Shown here: positions 17,016-25,050 of the stretch, piece by piece | How the letters are laid out: each line of letters begins with the position of its first letter | How positions within the stretch are numbered: the stretch's first letter is position 1 | Assembly: GCA_944321455.1 (NCBI GenBank) | Contig: CALULI010000004.1 | Location: forward strand, 1 to 64,000 | Source: an uncultured Eggerthellaceae bacterium | GTDB lineage: Bacteria; Actinomycetota; Coriobacteriia; Coriobacteriales; Eggerthellaceae | DNA length: 64,000 bases | Direction: 5' to 3' | The notes under the pieces: model-generated | The model's database searches: none | Told to the model about the DNA's origin: nothing | The model's input: the letters and a program-made list of their open reading frames with translations, nothing else | Position numbers and translations under genes: made by a program

Positions 17016-18764
17016 GTGGTAAAACAATTACTTTCGGGCAATGAAGCAATTGCTCAAGGTGCATGGGAAGCAGGGTGCCATATTGGTACTGCCTATCCTG
17101 GTACCCCTTCAACAGAGACTATGGAAACATTTGCAAAGCTTCCTGATGTGTATGCTGAATGGTGCCCGAACGAAAAAGTTGCACTTGAAGTAGCAATGGG
17201 TGCTTCAGCGGCAGGCGCGCGTGTTTTGGTAACCATGAAACACGTCGGCGTTAATGTGTGCGCTGACCCTCTGTTCACGGCAGCCTATACCGGTGTTAAC
17301 GGCGGCGTTGTTATTTTAGCGGCTGACGACCCTGGCATGTTTTCTTCCCAAAATGAACAGGACTCACGCTACTATGCCATGGCTTCACAAGTTCCTATGC
17401 TTGAGCCTGCAGATTCAAGCGAGGCACTTCGTTTTACCAAAGATGCCTATGAGCTTTCTGAATCATTTGATACGCCTGTTATGCTGCGTTCTACGGTTCG
17501 CATTTCTCACACTAAAACACCCGTTGAAACGGGCGAGCGCACTGACGTTGCCGTAAAGCCGTATGAATCAAATGCCGCTAAATGGGTTATGATGCCCGCA
17601 TTTGCAAAACCTCGTCGTAAAGACTTGGTCAAGCGCATTGATTCATTGAAGAAGTGGGTTGAAACCTGTCCATATAACACCGTTGAACAGGGTGATTCTT
17701 CTATCGGTATTATTTGTGCAGGATCGGTCTACCAGCATGTTAAAGAGGCGTGTTCTACGGCTTCTATTTTCAAACTCGGCGTTACGTGGCCACTGCCTAG
17801 CCAAGCTCTTCATGAATTTGCCGAATCGGTTGAGAAGGTGTATGTCGTAGAAGAAGCTTCTGTGTATCTTTCCGATGCCGTAAAAGCGTGCGGTGTTGTC
17901 CTTGATGAATTTGAAACACCGCTTCCGCCTGATGGTGAAGTTCATCCTGAAAACATTCGTGCTTCACTTGGCCTATCGCTGCCAGAGCATCGCGAAGCTG
18001 CAACCGATGTACCTGGTCGTCCTCCTGCACTGTGTCCAGGTTGCCCGCACCGTCTTATCTTTAAAGAGCTTTCGCGCCTGAAAGCTATCGTAACAGGCGA
18101 TATTGGTTGCTATACCCTAGGTGCTCTTCCGCCACTTAATGGCATTGATACCTGCCTTGATATGGGCGCTTCAGTTTCTATGGCTCATGGTTTCGAATTG
18201 GCACTTAAGGGCACGGATCATCGCCCCGTTGTTGCGGTAATTGGTGACTCCACCTTTGCTCATTCGGGTCTTTCTTCTTTGGTAAACACGGTTTACAACA
18301 AAGGCGTTGGAACGGTTTGCATTCTTGATAACCGCACAACGGCTATGACGGGCCAGCAGGGCAATCCCTTTAACGGCGTTACACTGCAAGATCGTGACAG
18401 CCGCGAACTTGATCTTCCTGGTATTCTTCAGGCTCTTGGCGTAGATCAGGTTACCGAAGTTGATTCGTATGATATGAAAGCGGTTCGCAAAGCACTTAAG
18501 GAAGCAACGTTACATGATGAACTTGATGTCATCATCTTCAAGCGTGCCTGTGTGTTGCTTGATAAGTCTCCAAAACCAACCATGTTCGTTAATGGTGATT
18601 GCACGGGCTGTGGCGTATGTAAGACGCTTGGATGTCCTGCAATTTCATGTGATCCTGAAACAGGCATTTCAGCCATTGATCCAACGCTTTGTATTGGTTG
18701 TAATCAGTGTGTTCAATACTGCGCCTTTGGTGCAATTGAAATGCGAGAGGGAGGGGCAAACTAA
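17016..18764 (+). CDS. iorA: Indolepyruvate:ferredoxin oxidoreductase, alpha subunit
   Basis: A 582-residue protein. The N-terminal pyrimidine-binding region (GTAYPGTPSTETMETF) is followed by the TPP-binding part GDIGCYTLGALPPLN and AVIGDSTFAHSG. A C-terminal double cluster domain carries CTGCGVCKTLGC and CIGCNQCVQYCAFGAI; the first motif has the extra residue before the last Cys that is usual in this enzyme. It oxidises aryl pyruvates from transaminated aromatic amino acids to aryl-acyl-CoA, reducing ferredoxin. The GTG start follows AGGGAAGGA. Confidence 0.95.
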   Translation: MVKQLLSGNEAIAQGAWEAGCHIGTAYPGTPSTETMETFAKLPDVYAEWCPNEKVALEVAMGASAAGARVLVTMKHVGVNVCADPLFTAAYTGVNGGVVILAADDPGMFSSQNEQDSRYYAMASQVPMLEPADSSEALRFTKDAYELSESFDTPVMLRSTVRISHTKTPVETGERTDVAVKPYESNAAKWVMMPAFAKPRRKDLVKRIDSLKKWVETCPYNTVEQGDSSIGIICAGSVYQHVKEACSTASIFKLGVTWPLPSQALHEFAESVEKVYVVEEASVYLSDAVKACGVVLDEFETPLPPDGEVHPENIRASLGLSLPEHREAATDVPGRPPALCPGCPHRLIFKELSRLKAIVTGDIGCYTLGALPPLNGIDTCLDMGASVSMAHGFELALKGTDHRPVVAVIGDSTFAHSGLSSLVNTVYNKGVGTVCILDNRTTAMTGQQGNPFNGVTLQDRDSRELDLPGILQALGVDQVTEVDSYDMKAVRKALKEATLHDELDVIIFKRACVLLDKSPKPTMFVNGDCTGCGVCKTLGCPAISCDPETGISAIDPTLCIGCNQCVQYCAFGAIEMREGGAN

Positions 18765-19352
18765 ATGACTCAATCTCACGTTTATACCATTCTCCTGTGT
18801 GGCGTCGGTGGTCAGGGAACCATTACCGCTGCCGATCTGTTAGCACGTGTTGCTACTGCTGCTGGTCTTGATTGCAAGATTTCAGAAATTCATGGCATGG
18901 CGCAGCGTGGCGGTGCAGTAACGACCATTGTCCGCTTTGGTGATAGCGTTTCTACCATGGTCTGTGATAAGGGCTGTGCTGATAACATTGTTTCTTTTGA
19001 ACGCACTGAAGCGCTTCGCAACATTGAATATCTCAAGACCGATGGCGTACTTGTCGTAAACGATGAAGAAATTAAGCCGCTGCCTGTTTTAACGGGTAAG
19101 GCTTCTATGCCTGCTCGTTCAAAGGAGCACTTGGAAGATTTGGGTGCTACGCTCATTCCTGCTACCTCTATTGCTATTGAAGCGGGAACGGCAAAGTGTG
19201 CCAACGTGGTATTGCTTGGTGCGCTTGCTCCAACACTGCCTTTTGATATGGCACTTTGGGAAGATATTATTCGCGCCAATGTTCCACCTAAGACGATTGA
19301 CACCAACATCGAAGCATTCCGTAAGGGTGCTGCGTATACGCAAGGAGCATAA
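18765..19352 (+). CDS. iorB: Indolepyruvate:ferredoxin oxidoreductase, beta subunit
   Basis: A 195-residue gamma/beta-type subunit of 2-oxoacid:ferredoxin oxidoreductases, with the opening ILLCGVGGQGTITAADLLA and the typical EIHGMAQRGGAVTTIVRFGD. It forms the heterodimer with IorA. The ATG directly follows the iorA stop with no gap, and its ribosome site GAGGGAGGGG is in the iorA end. Confidence 0.93.
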   Translation: MTQSHVYTILLCGVGGQGTITAADLLARVATAAGLDCKISEIHGMAQRGGAVTTIVRFGDSVSTMVCDKGCADNIVSFERTEALRNIEYLKTDGVLVVNDEEIKPLPVLTGKASMPARSKEHLEDLGATLIPATSIAIEAGTAKCANVVLLGALAPTLPFDMALWEDIIRANVPPKTIDTNIEAFRKGAAYTQGA

Positions 19353-19355
19353 ATC

Positions 19356-19769
19356 ATGGCTGTTTCTCAGATTAGTGTTTTTGTTGAAAGCCGTCCCGGC
19401 CATTTAAAGCGCATTCTTGATCTTTTAGAGCAATGCAGCGTCAATGTTCGCGGTTATAGCTGCTCTGACACGGGCGACTATGGCATCACACGTTTTGTGG
19501 TAGATAGGCCAGATATGGCTATGAAAGCTTTGAAAGAAGCGGGTGTGGCCGTTACGGAAAGTCAGATCTTGTGCCTTAAGCTGGAAGATGATCCGGGCGA
19601 ATTAGCACGGGTATTCGGCGTTATTGCCAAGCTTAATATGAACGTTAAGTATAGCTATTCGCTTATTTCTACTTATATTGCGGTAGGTGTTGATGATGTA
19701 GCTACCGCTGAAGAAGCCCTGAATAATCAACCTGTTGAATTTGTCTCCCAGCAGGATTTACAAGCATAA
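19356..19769 (+). CDS. Tandem ACT-domain protein (copy 2)
   Basis: A 137-residue two-ACT protein, paralogous to the one at 14.55 kb: residues 1-66 open with ISVFVESRPGHLKRILDLL, and the second domain includes LCLKLEDDPGELARVFGVIAKLNMNVKYSY. It sits between iorB and paaK, 3 nt and 15 nt from each. It probably senses an aromatic amino acid or derived acid for this operon. AAGGAGC precedes the start. Confidence 0.87.
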   Translation: MAVSQISVFVESRPGHLKRILDLLEQCSVNVRGYSCSDTGDYGITRFVVDRPDMAMKALKEAGVAVTESQILCLKLEDDPGELARVFGVIAKLNMNVKYSYSLISTYIAVGVDDVATAEEALNNQPVEFVSQQDLQA

Positions 19770-19784
19770 ATAAGGAAAACCATT

Positions 19785-21104
19785 ATGAGCGAATCGCATT
19801 CAACTATCATGTATCAGCCTGAAATCGAAACGTTAAGCCGCGATGAAATTCGCGCTCTTCAATTGAAAAAGCTGAAGAAGCAAGTTGCTTGGACGTATAG
19901 TCGCGTTGATTGGTATCGTCAAAAGATGGACGAAATGGGCGTTTCTCCTGACGACATCAAAACGCTTGAAGATGTTCGTAAGCTTCCTTTTACCGACAAA
20001 AGCGTTCTTCGAGACACCTATCCGTTCGGTTTGTTTGGTGTTCCGCTCGACGAAGTGGTTCGTCTTCATGCTTCATCAGGCACAACGGGCAAACCGATTG
20101 TTGTTGGTTACAACAATCATGACCTTGATGTTTGGCGTGATTGTATTGCGCGTCTTGCTCAAATGGCAGGCGTTGTACCGTCGGATCGCGTTCAGATGGC
20201 GTTTGGCTACGGTATGTTTACCGGCGGTTTTGGCCTGCATTATGGCTGTGAGCACTTAGGTTGTATGGTTATTCCTGCAAGCTCGGGCAACACGCAGCGC
20301 CAGTTGATGATGATCAATGACTATCAATCTACTGTTCTGGTTGCAACGCCATCGTATGCAATGCATATTTGCGAATATGGCGAAAAGCATGGTTTTGATT
20401 GGTCGAAGTCTTCGCTGCGCATTGGTCTGTTTGGTGGCGAGCCTTGTCCTCCTGCTCTCAAACAAGAAATTGAAAGCCGCATGCATATTATTTGCACGGA
20501 TAACTATGGCCTTACCGAAGTCATGGGCCCGGGCGTTTCAGGCGAGTGTTTGGCATCTCGTGATATGCAGCACATTGCTGAAGACCATTTCCTGTGGGAA
20601 ATTGTTGATCCAAAAACAGGAGAACCACTTCCAGAAGGGGTTCCTGGCGAATTGGTTTTGACGCCGCTTGATAAGCAGGCATTCCCTGTACTTCGTTATC
20701 GTACGCACGACTTAACTATGGTTACAACAGAGCCTTGTGAATGTGGACGCACCCATGCTCGTATGAAGAAGGTTCGCACGCGTACTGACGATATGCTTAT
20801 TATTCGCGGTACCAACGTATTCCCATCGCAGGTTGAAGATATCTTGGCTCAGATTGATGGTGTAAGCCCTCATTATCGTATTGAAGTTGATAACGAAACA
20901 GGCCTTGATCGCATGGTTATTATGGTCGAGCTTCTGCCTGAGGCATTTAGCGATTCGTTTAATGAAATGGATGCATTCAGAAAGAAGATTGCTCAGAAGC
21001 TTAAGCAGACCATGCTTGTTGCTTCCGAGGTTAAACTTATTGAACCAGGCGGCATTGAGCGCAGCTTTGGTAAGACAAAGCATGTTATCGACAAGCGCAA
21101 ATAA
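19785..21104 (+). CDS. paaK: Phenylacetate-CoA ligase (copy 2)
   Basis: A 439-residue AMP-forming ligase. Motifs match copy 1: ASSGTTGKPIVVGYN, DNYGLTEVMGPG, RYRTHDLTMV and RTDDMLIIRGTNVFPSQVED. In an ior operon the enzyme links aryl acids and their CoA thioesters. The start at 19785 is favoured by AAGGAAAA 6-9 nt upstream; an internal ATG at 19809 would match the length of copy 1. It is the last gene of the operon. Confidence 0.9.
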   Translation: MSESHSTIMYQPEIETLSRDEIRALQLKKLKKQVAWTYSRVDWYRQKMDEMGVSPDDIKTLEDVRKLPFTDKSVLRDTYPFGLFGVPLDEVVRLHASSGTTGKPIVVGYNNHDLDVWRDCIARLAQMAGVVPSDRVQMAFGYGMFTGGFGLHYGCEHLGCMVIPASSGNTQRQLMMINDYQSTVLVATPSYAMHICEYGEKHGFDWSKSSLRIGLFGGEPCPPALKQEIESRMHIICTDNYGLTEVMGPGVSGECLASRDMQHIAEDHFLWEIVDPKTGEPLPEGVPGELVLTPLDKQAFPVLRYRTHDLTMVTTEPCECGRTHARMKKVRTRTDDMLIIRGTNVFPSQVEDILAQIDGVSPHYRIEVDNETGLDRMVIMVELLPEAFSDSFNEMDAFRKKIAQKLKQTMLVASEVKLIEPGGIERSFGKTKHVIDKRK

Positions 21105-21157
21105 TGCTGTTTACGTTTGCCGACTGCTCTCAGTAAGGGTGTCCCGAAGCGCACATT

Positions 21158-22126
21158 ATGGTATCCACAAACGTACATAACCCAAACGACCTATCACAAC
21201 CTGTGGTAGGTCGTTTTGCGCCGAGCCCTTCGGGTCGCATTCATGTTGGTAATCTTTTTTCTTTTATGGTTGCCTACATTCGTGCGCATCAAAAGGGAGG
21301 CTCGTGCGTTCTTCGTATAGAAGATCTTGACCCTGACCGTTCAAAACAGTGTCATATTGATCAGATTTTTCGTGATCTTGATTGGTTCGGCTTTGAATGG
21401 AGTGGGGAAGCGGTCTATCAAAGTGAGCGAACCGAAGCATATCAAGAGGCATTTGATGCGCTTGATAGCATGGATCTGCTCTACCCCTGTTTTTGCACGC
21501 GTGCTGATCTTCATGCTGCACAAGCCCCTCATCCTGGCGAAGAGTTTGTATATCAGGGAACCTGTCGTCATTTGTCACATGATGAACAAGCTGAGAAAGC
21601 TCGTGTGAGAAATCCTGCGTATCGCATCTGTGTAACTAACGATGAAATTGTTATTGATGATGCGTTTCAAGGGGAACATCATTACAACCTTCAAGGCTCT
21701 AGTGGTGATTTCATTGTGAGACGCTGCGATAAGACGTTTGCGTACCAATTAGCGGTTGTTGTTGATGATGCTTACCAGCAGGTAAACGATGTATGTCGTG
21801 GAATTGATCTGCTCTCTTCTGCACCACGCCAGCGCTATTTACAAGAGTTGCTGGGCTTGCCAGAAGTAACGTACGCTCATGTGCCACTATTTTTAGATGA
21901 AGAGGGTAGACGTCTTTCAAAACGAAACAATGATGCAACATTGAGCTATTTGATTGATTCGCTTGGTTTAACTGCGTGCCAAATTTTGGGATATATCGCT
22001 TATTGCTCTGGGATGATAGATTCGTGGGAAAGCGTTAGCTTGTCAGAGTTGATTCAGTTTGCATCCTTAGATGCGCTTACAAATACCACGTCAATCGTCT
22101 GGAAAGATCCATCTTCTGTTAAATAG
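21158..22126 (+). CDS. gluQ: Glutamyl-Q tRNA(Asp) synthetase
   Basis: A 322-residue protein equal to the catalytic half of glutamyl-tRNA synthetase without an anticodon domain. VGRFAPSPSGRIHVGNLFSF carries the HIGH-type motif (HVGN), and LSKRNND is the KMSKS equivalent. The zinc site is CFC...YQGTC. It adds glutamate to queuosine in tRNA(Asp). The ATG at 21158 has only a weak ribosome site. Codons 10-19 overlap a 13-bp hairpin. Confidence 0.85.
   Translation: MVSTNVHNPNDLSQPVVGRFAPSPSGRIHVGNLFSFMVAYIRAHQKGGSCVLRIEDLDPDRSKQCHIDQIFRDLDWFGFEWSGEAVYQSERTEAYQEAFDALDSMDLLYPCFCTRADLHAAQAPHPGEEFVYQGTCRHLSHDEQAEKARVRNPAYRICVTNDEIVIDDAFQGEHHYNLQGSSGDFIVRRCDKTFAYQLAVVVDDAYQQVNDVCRGIDLLSSAPRQRYLQELLGLPEVTYAHVPLFLDEEGRRLSKRNNDATLSYLIDSLGLTACQILGYIAYCSGMIDSWESVSLSELIQFASLDALTNTTSIVWKDPSSVK
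21186..21217 (+). terminator. Terminator-like hairpin in the first codons of gluQ
   Basis: A 13-bp stem, ACGACCTATCACA (21186-21198) with TGTGGTAGGTCGT (21202-21214), has one G-T wobble and an ACC loop, and is followed by TTT. It lies 82 nt after the paaK copy 2 stop, where no other terminator is seen. The T-run is short, so efficiency is uncertain. Confidence 0.5.
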
Positions 22127-22181
22127 GAGAGGGGACAAAAACGAGCGAACAATCTGTCTTTAAGAATCCACCTTATGATTG

Positions 22182-22286
22182 CAACTAAAGCATTCAGATG
22201 TGTGATTGACGGCTAAAGTACCCACATGATGACAGACAACTAACGTATCTGCATGATGATAGACAACTAAAGTATCCACGTAATGG
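22182..22286. repeat. Degenerate 27-bp tandem repeat between gluQ and menA
   Basis: Copies begin CAACTAAAG or similar: 22182-22209 (28 nt), 22210-22236 and 22237-22263 (27 nt each, about 20 of 27 identical), then a partial copy 22264-22286. The last copy includes the menA stop and its final four codons. Confidence 0.65.
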
Positions 22287-23268
22287 AATCGCTTGCCAAA
22301 ATTGCCGCAGCATAAAACGCACCAACAATAATATTGCACATAACAATTTGAGACATAGCACCGTCACGTGATGCTTGGTTGAGGGGATTATGCATAATTG
22401 CGCGGAGAACAGGAAACATTCCCAATACCATAATGATTACGAATGGCAGGCCCTGCGTAAACCAAAGAGCAACAATTGCGATGGTGATAACCAACCAAGC
22501 TGCAATGGCACCTTTGTAGGCAGGCACAGCTTTATCTCTTCCCAGTGTGACAGGAAGGGTTTTACGCTCTGCTTCGATATCTTTTTCAATATCACAGGTA
22601 TTATTGGTAGCCAAAATCATGCCTATCCCAATAATAGGCGGCAGCGAAACTACTAATGCGAACCAATCTAAAACACCAGTTAAGGCATAGACGCAGGCAA
22701 GGGGAATAAGACCACCCATAACAACGCCGCTTACAACTTCACCTATAGGAAGGTATGAAATGGGGGTTCTGCCACCCGAATAAAAGACAATAGCAAGCGC
22801 GCCAATAATGCCAATAATCAGCGGAACAAAATCACTGACATAGATGATGTAGCAACCCAATAAGAGCGCGACCACAAGAAAGCCTATGGCAAGAGCAAGC
22901 ACATGCTTAGGATTGAGATGGTGATAGACCAGGACAGCGTCAAAGGCGTCTTCTGATGAATTATCAAGAGAGTCAGTACCCTTTTTGTAATCAAAGTAGT
23001 CATTGAGTGTATTAACGGCGGATTGCATCAAGATGCAGATTGCTAACAAAATAAAGAAGACAAGAATATTGATATTGCCAGAATAAGCAGCACCAACATA
23101 GGCTCCCGACACAACTACAGGAACAATAGCAGCTGCCCAGGTATGGGGACCTGCTAGTTGTAAGGCTAAGCTTAACGTAAGTGATTCAAACGACGTGTTT
23201 GTCTTTTGAGGATTAGTGTTCTGTGTTTTAAAACGACTCTTCTTTTGAGTTGTGCGTGGTGTTACCAC
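22267..23268 (-). CDS. menA: 1,4-dihydroxy-2-naphthoate polyprenyltransferase
   Basis: A 333-residue UbiA-family membrane protein with about nine hydrophobic segments. The two Asp-rich prenyl-diphosphate sites are NDYFDYKKGTDSLDN and NNTCDIEKDIEAERKTL. It prenylates dihydroxynaphthoate in menaquinone synthesis; the family position relative to other UbiA proteins is inferred from these motifs. The start is GTG 23268 with GGAAGG upstream. The N-terminal 30 residues are Thr/Lys/Gln-rich and not conserved in type. The last codons fall in a tandem repeat. Confidence 0.87.
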   Translation of the reverse strand: MVTPRTTQKKSRFKTQNTNPQKTNTSFESLTLSLALQLAGPHTWAAAIVPVVVSGAYVGAAYSGNINILVFFILLAICILMQSAVNTLNDYFDYKKGTDSLDNSSEDAFDAVLVYHHLNPKHVLALAIGFLVVALLLGCYIIYVSDFVPLIIGIIGALAIVFYSGGRTPISYLPIGEVVSGVVMGGLIPLACVYALTGVLDWFALVVSLPPIIGIGMILATNNTCDIEKDIEAERKTLPVTLGRDKAVPAYKGAIAAWLVITIAIVALWFTQGLPFVIIMVLGMFPVLRAIMHNPLNQASRDGAMSQIVMCNIIVGAFYAAAILASDSITWIL

Positions 23269-23402
23269 CCTTAAACCGCCTTCCGCTGCATAGGGAAATG
23301 AAGCTATATAGTAAGCAACAAACAGTTAGAACTATATAACTATGTGAATCTTTTGCCGTTGTAATTGTAGCGCTAATGCCTAAAAGAAATAACGCGTGTT
23401 GT

Positions 23403-24032
23403 CTAGTAAACCCTACGAAGAACGGCAACTACTTTGCCCACAATGGCGCAATCACGGGTAATAATAGGCTCCATAGATGAATTTTCGGGCTGCAAGCGAA
23501 TATGATCCTGTTCCTTATAAAAACGCTTCACCGTAGCTCCGTCTTCTAAGAGCGCAACAATAATTTCGCCATTTCGAGCCGTTTGCTGTTGACGAACAAC
23601 AACGTAGTCCCCGTCATTAATTCCAGCTTCAATCATGGAATCACCATGAACGGACAAGATGAAAGAAGCCGAATCACCCACAAGATCTGTTGGAAGAGTC
23701 ATGTGGTCAGTAATGTTTTCTTCTGCCAAAAGAGGTTGACCAGCTGCCACGTTGCCAACTAAAGGAAGCGTGAGTGCGTTGTCAAACGAAACAGCACCAA
23801 GGCTGTCTTCTTGATTGCGATGGGCAAGAGCAATGGAGCGCGACTTGAGCTTGTCACGCACAATATAGCCCTTATCTTCAAGAGCCTTGAGGTGCACATG
23901 GACAGTAGAAGGGGAGGAGAGATTAACCGCTTCGCAAATTTCACGAACCGTAGGACCAAACCCCTTTTGATGAACGTAGGATTCAATGAAGTCATATACC
24001 TGTTGTTGACGCTTGGTTAATGCATCGCTCAT
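23403..24032 (-). CDS. lexA: SOS repressor LexA
   Basis: A 209-residue protein. The winged-helix DNA-binding domain is residues 1-70 (TKRQQQVYDFIESYV, FGPTVREICEAVNLSSPSTVHVHLKAL). The self-cleavage site is A97-G98, the catalytic pair is S132 (HGDSM) and K169 (TVKRF). It represses SOS genes until RecA filaments trigger cleavage. GAGGAAA precedes the ATG. Three LexA boxes lie in the 107-bp gap to the divergent gene, so it controls itself. Confidence 0.96.
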   Translation of the reverse strand: MSDALTKRQQQVYDFIESYVHQKGFGPTVREICEAVNLSSPSTVHVHLKALEDKGYIVRDKLKSRSIALAHRNQEDSLGAVSFDNALTLPLVGNVAAGQPLLAEENITDHMTLPTDLVGDSASFILSVHGDSMIEAGINDGDYVVVRQQQTARNGEIIVALLEDGATVKRFYKEQDHIRLQPENSSMEPIITRDCAIVGKVVAVLRRVY

Positions 24033-24049
24033 AAAAATTTCCTCACTAC

Positions 24050-24061
24050 GAACAAATGTTT
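24050..24061. promoter_or_regulatory. LexA box 1
   Basis: GAAC-AAAT-GTTT, preceded by C and followed by G: one mismatch to the Gram-positive SOS box GAAC-N4-GTTC. It lies in the lexA leader, and upstream of the -35 of the opposite gene. Confidence 0.75.
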
Positions 24062-24070
24062 GATTTTTTA

Positions 24071-24099
24071 TTGACAGGAACGGATGTTCGATATAAAGT
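24071..24099 (+). promoter_or_regulatory. Promoter of the SOS-boxed small membrane protein gene
   Basis: A perfect -35 TTGACA (24071-24076) is followed after 17 nt by TAAAGT (24094-24099); an alternative TATAAA lies at 24092. LexA box 2 fills the spacer and box 3 covers the expected start point near 24106. Confidence 0.75.
24078..24089. promoter_or_regulatory. LexA box 2
   Basis: GAAC-GGAT-GTTC, a perfect match to the SOS consensus. It sits between the -35 and -10 of the plus-strand promoter, and just past the expected lexA start point. Confidence 0.88.
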
Positions 24100-24124
24100 A
24101 TACACGAACAAAAGTTCTATGCAA
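24097..24124 (-). promoter_or_regulatory. lexA promoter
   Basis: Read on the minus strand, TTGCAT (24124-24119) and TATACT (24102-24097) are 16 nt apart, with box 3 in the spacer. The -10 overlaps that of the divergent promoter by 3 bp. Confidence 0.65.
24106..24117. promoter_or_regulatory. LexA box 3
   Basis: GAAC-AAAA-GTTC, a perfect SOS box. It starts exactly 28 bp after box 2, which starts exactly 28 bp after box 1. Confidence 0.88.
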
Positions 24125-24139
24125 GTAGGGAGGCGCATT

Positions 24140-24451
24140 ATGGCAACGAAACACTATACTTATCGCACTAACGGCACGTCAGCTCTTAAATATGATATTG
24201 ATGCGCATGACGAAACTCCAATTATCCAATTTGAAGCATATGCTCAACAACCAGAACCTGTACGTCGTCGAAATACCATTTCGCAGGATGAATATTCACT
24301 TTTTAATACGACGATCGATTCAATTAATTCATCAGTGAAAGATCTTTTTAAAACCAGCGCAAAAGTTAATAGGCGCGAAGGTTTAGTTTGTACAGCAATA
24401 GTTGCGGGAACGTTTGCTTTGCTAGTTGTAGGTGTAATGCTTGGTTTTTAG
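24140..24451 (+). CDS. SOS-controlled small tail-anchored membrane protein, function unknown
   Basis: A 103-residue protein I do not recognise. Residues 1-78 are polar and cytoplasmic-looking, with a basic stretch (EPVRRRNTISQDEY) and a helix-prone part (LFNTTIDSINSSVKDLF). Residues about 79-103 form one membrane segment (CTAIVAGTFALLVVGVMLGF) that ends the protein. It diverges from lexA under three LexA boxes. In Bacillus, Corynebacterium and Mycobacterium this position is held by the SOS division inhibitors YneA, DivS and ChiZ, so a division-arrest role is inferred; no LysM domain or similarity is visible. The ATG at 24140 has GGGAGG 6-7 nt upstream; an upstream in-frame start at 24056 would lie in the operators. 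Confidence 0.85.
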   Translation: MATKHYTYRTNGTSALKYDIDAHDETPIIQFEAYAQQPEPVRRRNTISQDEYSLFNTTIDSINSSVKDLFKTSAKVNRREGLVCTAIVAGTFALLVVGVMLGF

Positions 24452-24485
24452 TGAATCATAAACGCTGATATTGACCGGATTTTGT

Positions 24486-24527
24486 TAATCTCTCTTTAAT
24501 CATTCAGTTTTTAGGGAGATTATTTTT
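24486..24527 (+). terminator. Terminator of the SOS-boxed gene
   Basis: TAATCTCTCT (24486-24495) pairs with AGGGAGATTA (24513-24522) with one wobble, followed by TTTTT. It lies 34 nt after the gene's stop, so the gene is probably monocistronic. Confidence 0.75.
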
Positions 24528-24579
24528 ACCACAAGATAAGGTATGCTACCTTAAAGAGAGACACTATCAAAGGAGCATT

Positions 24580-25029
24580 ATGCGTTGTCCATCTTGTGGT
24601 CACTTAGAATCAAAAGTAGTAGACTCCCGTCCATCTGAAGACGGTGCTTCCATTAGACGCCGTCGTGAATGTCTTTCTTGTGGTTATCGTTTCACGACCT
24701 ATGAACGTGCTGGAGATAACCCTTTAGTAATTATCAAGTCTGATGGTTCCTCTGAAGCGTATGATCGCAATAAATTATTTAGAGGACTTTTAATAGCGTG
24801 TGCAAAACGTCCTATATCTTCAGATCAGATTTCAAACCTTATTGATGGCATTGAATTCGATTTGCGCAACAATTTCCGCAATGAAATTTCTTCGCGTGAT
24901 CTTGGCGATATGGCATTGGAGCGCTTGGCAGATCTTGATGAAGTTGCCTACATTCGTTTTGCAAGCGTGTACAAAGATTTCCAAAACGCTGAAGAATTTA
25001 GAGAAGCATTAAAGAGGATTGACCACTAA
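24580..25029 (+). CDS. nrdR: Transcriptional repressor NrdR
   Basis: A 149-residue protein. A zinc ribbon (CPSCG at 3-7 and CLSCGYRFTTYER) is followed by an ATP-cone domain. It represses ribonucleotide reductase genes by sensing ATP/dATP. No nrd gene is near, but lexA-nrdR proximity is common in Actinobacteria. AAGGAGC precedes the ATG. It is followed 21 nt later by dut, another deoxynucleotide gene. Confidence 0.95.
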   Translation: MRCPSCGHLESKVVDSRPSEDGASIRRRRECLSCGYRFTTYERAGDNPLVIIKSDGSSEAYDRNKLFRGLLIACAKRPISSDQISNLIDGIEFDLRNNFRNEISSRDLGDMALERLADLDEVAYIRFASVYKDFQNAEEFREALKRIDH

Positions 25030-25050
25030 TTTTAAAAGGATAGACCAGTA

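Noticed and set aside
13244-21104. Recent tandem duplication of paaK-ACT
   Set aside because: The copies differ widely in sequence and in gene order, so the duplication is old or the copies came separately.
22182-22286. Possible CRISPR array in the 27-bp repeats
   Set aside because: The copies are directly adjacent with no spacers and are poorly conserved, and no cas gene is present.
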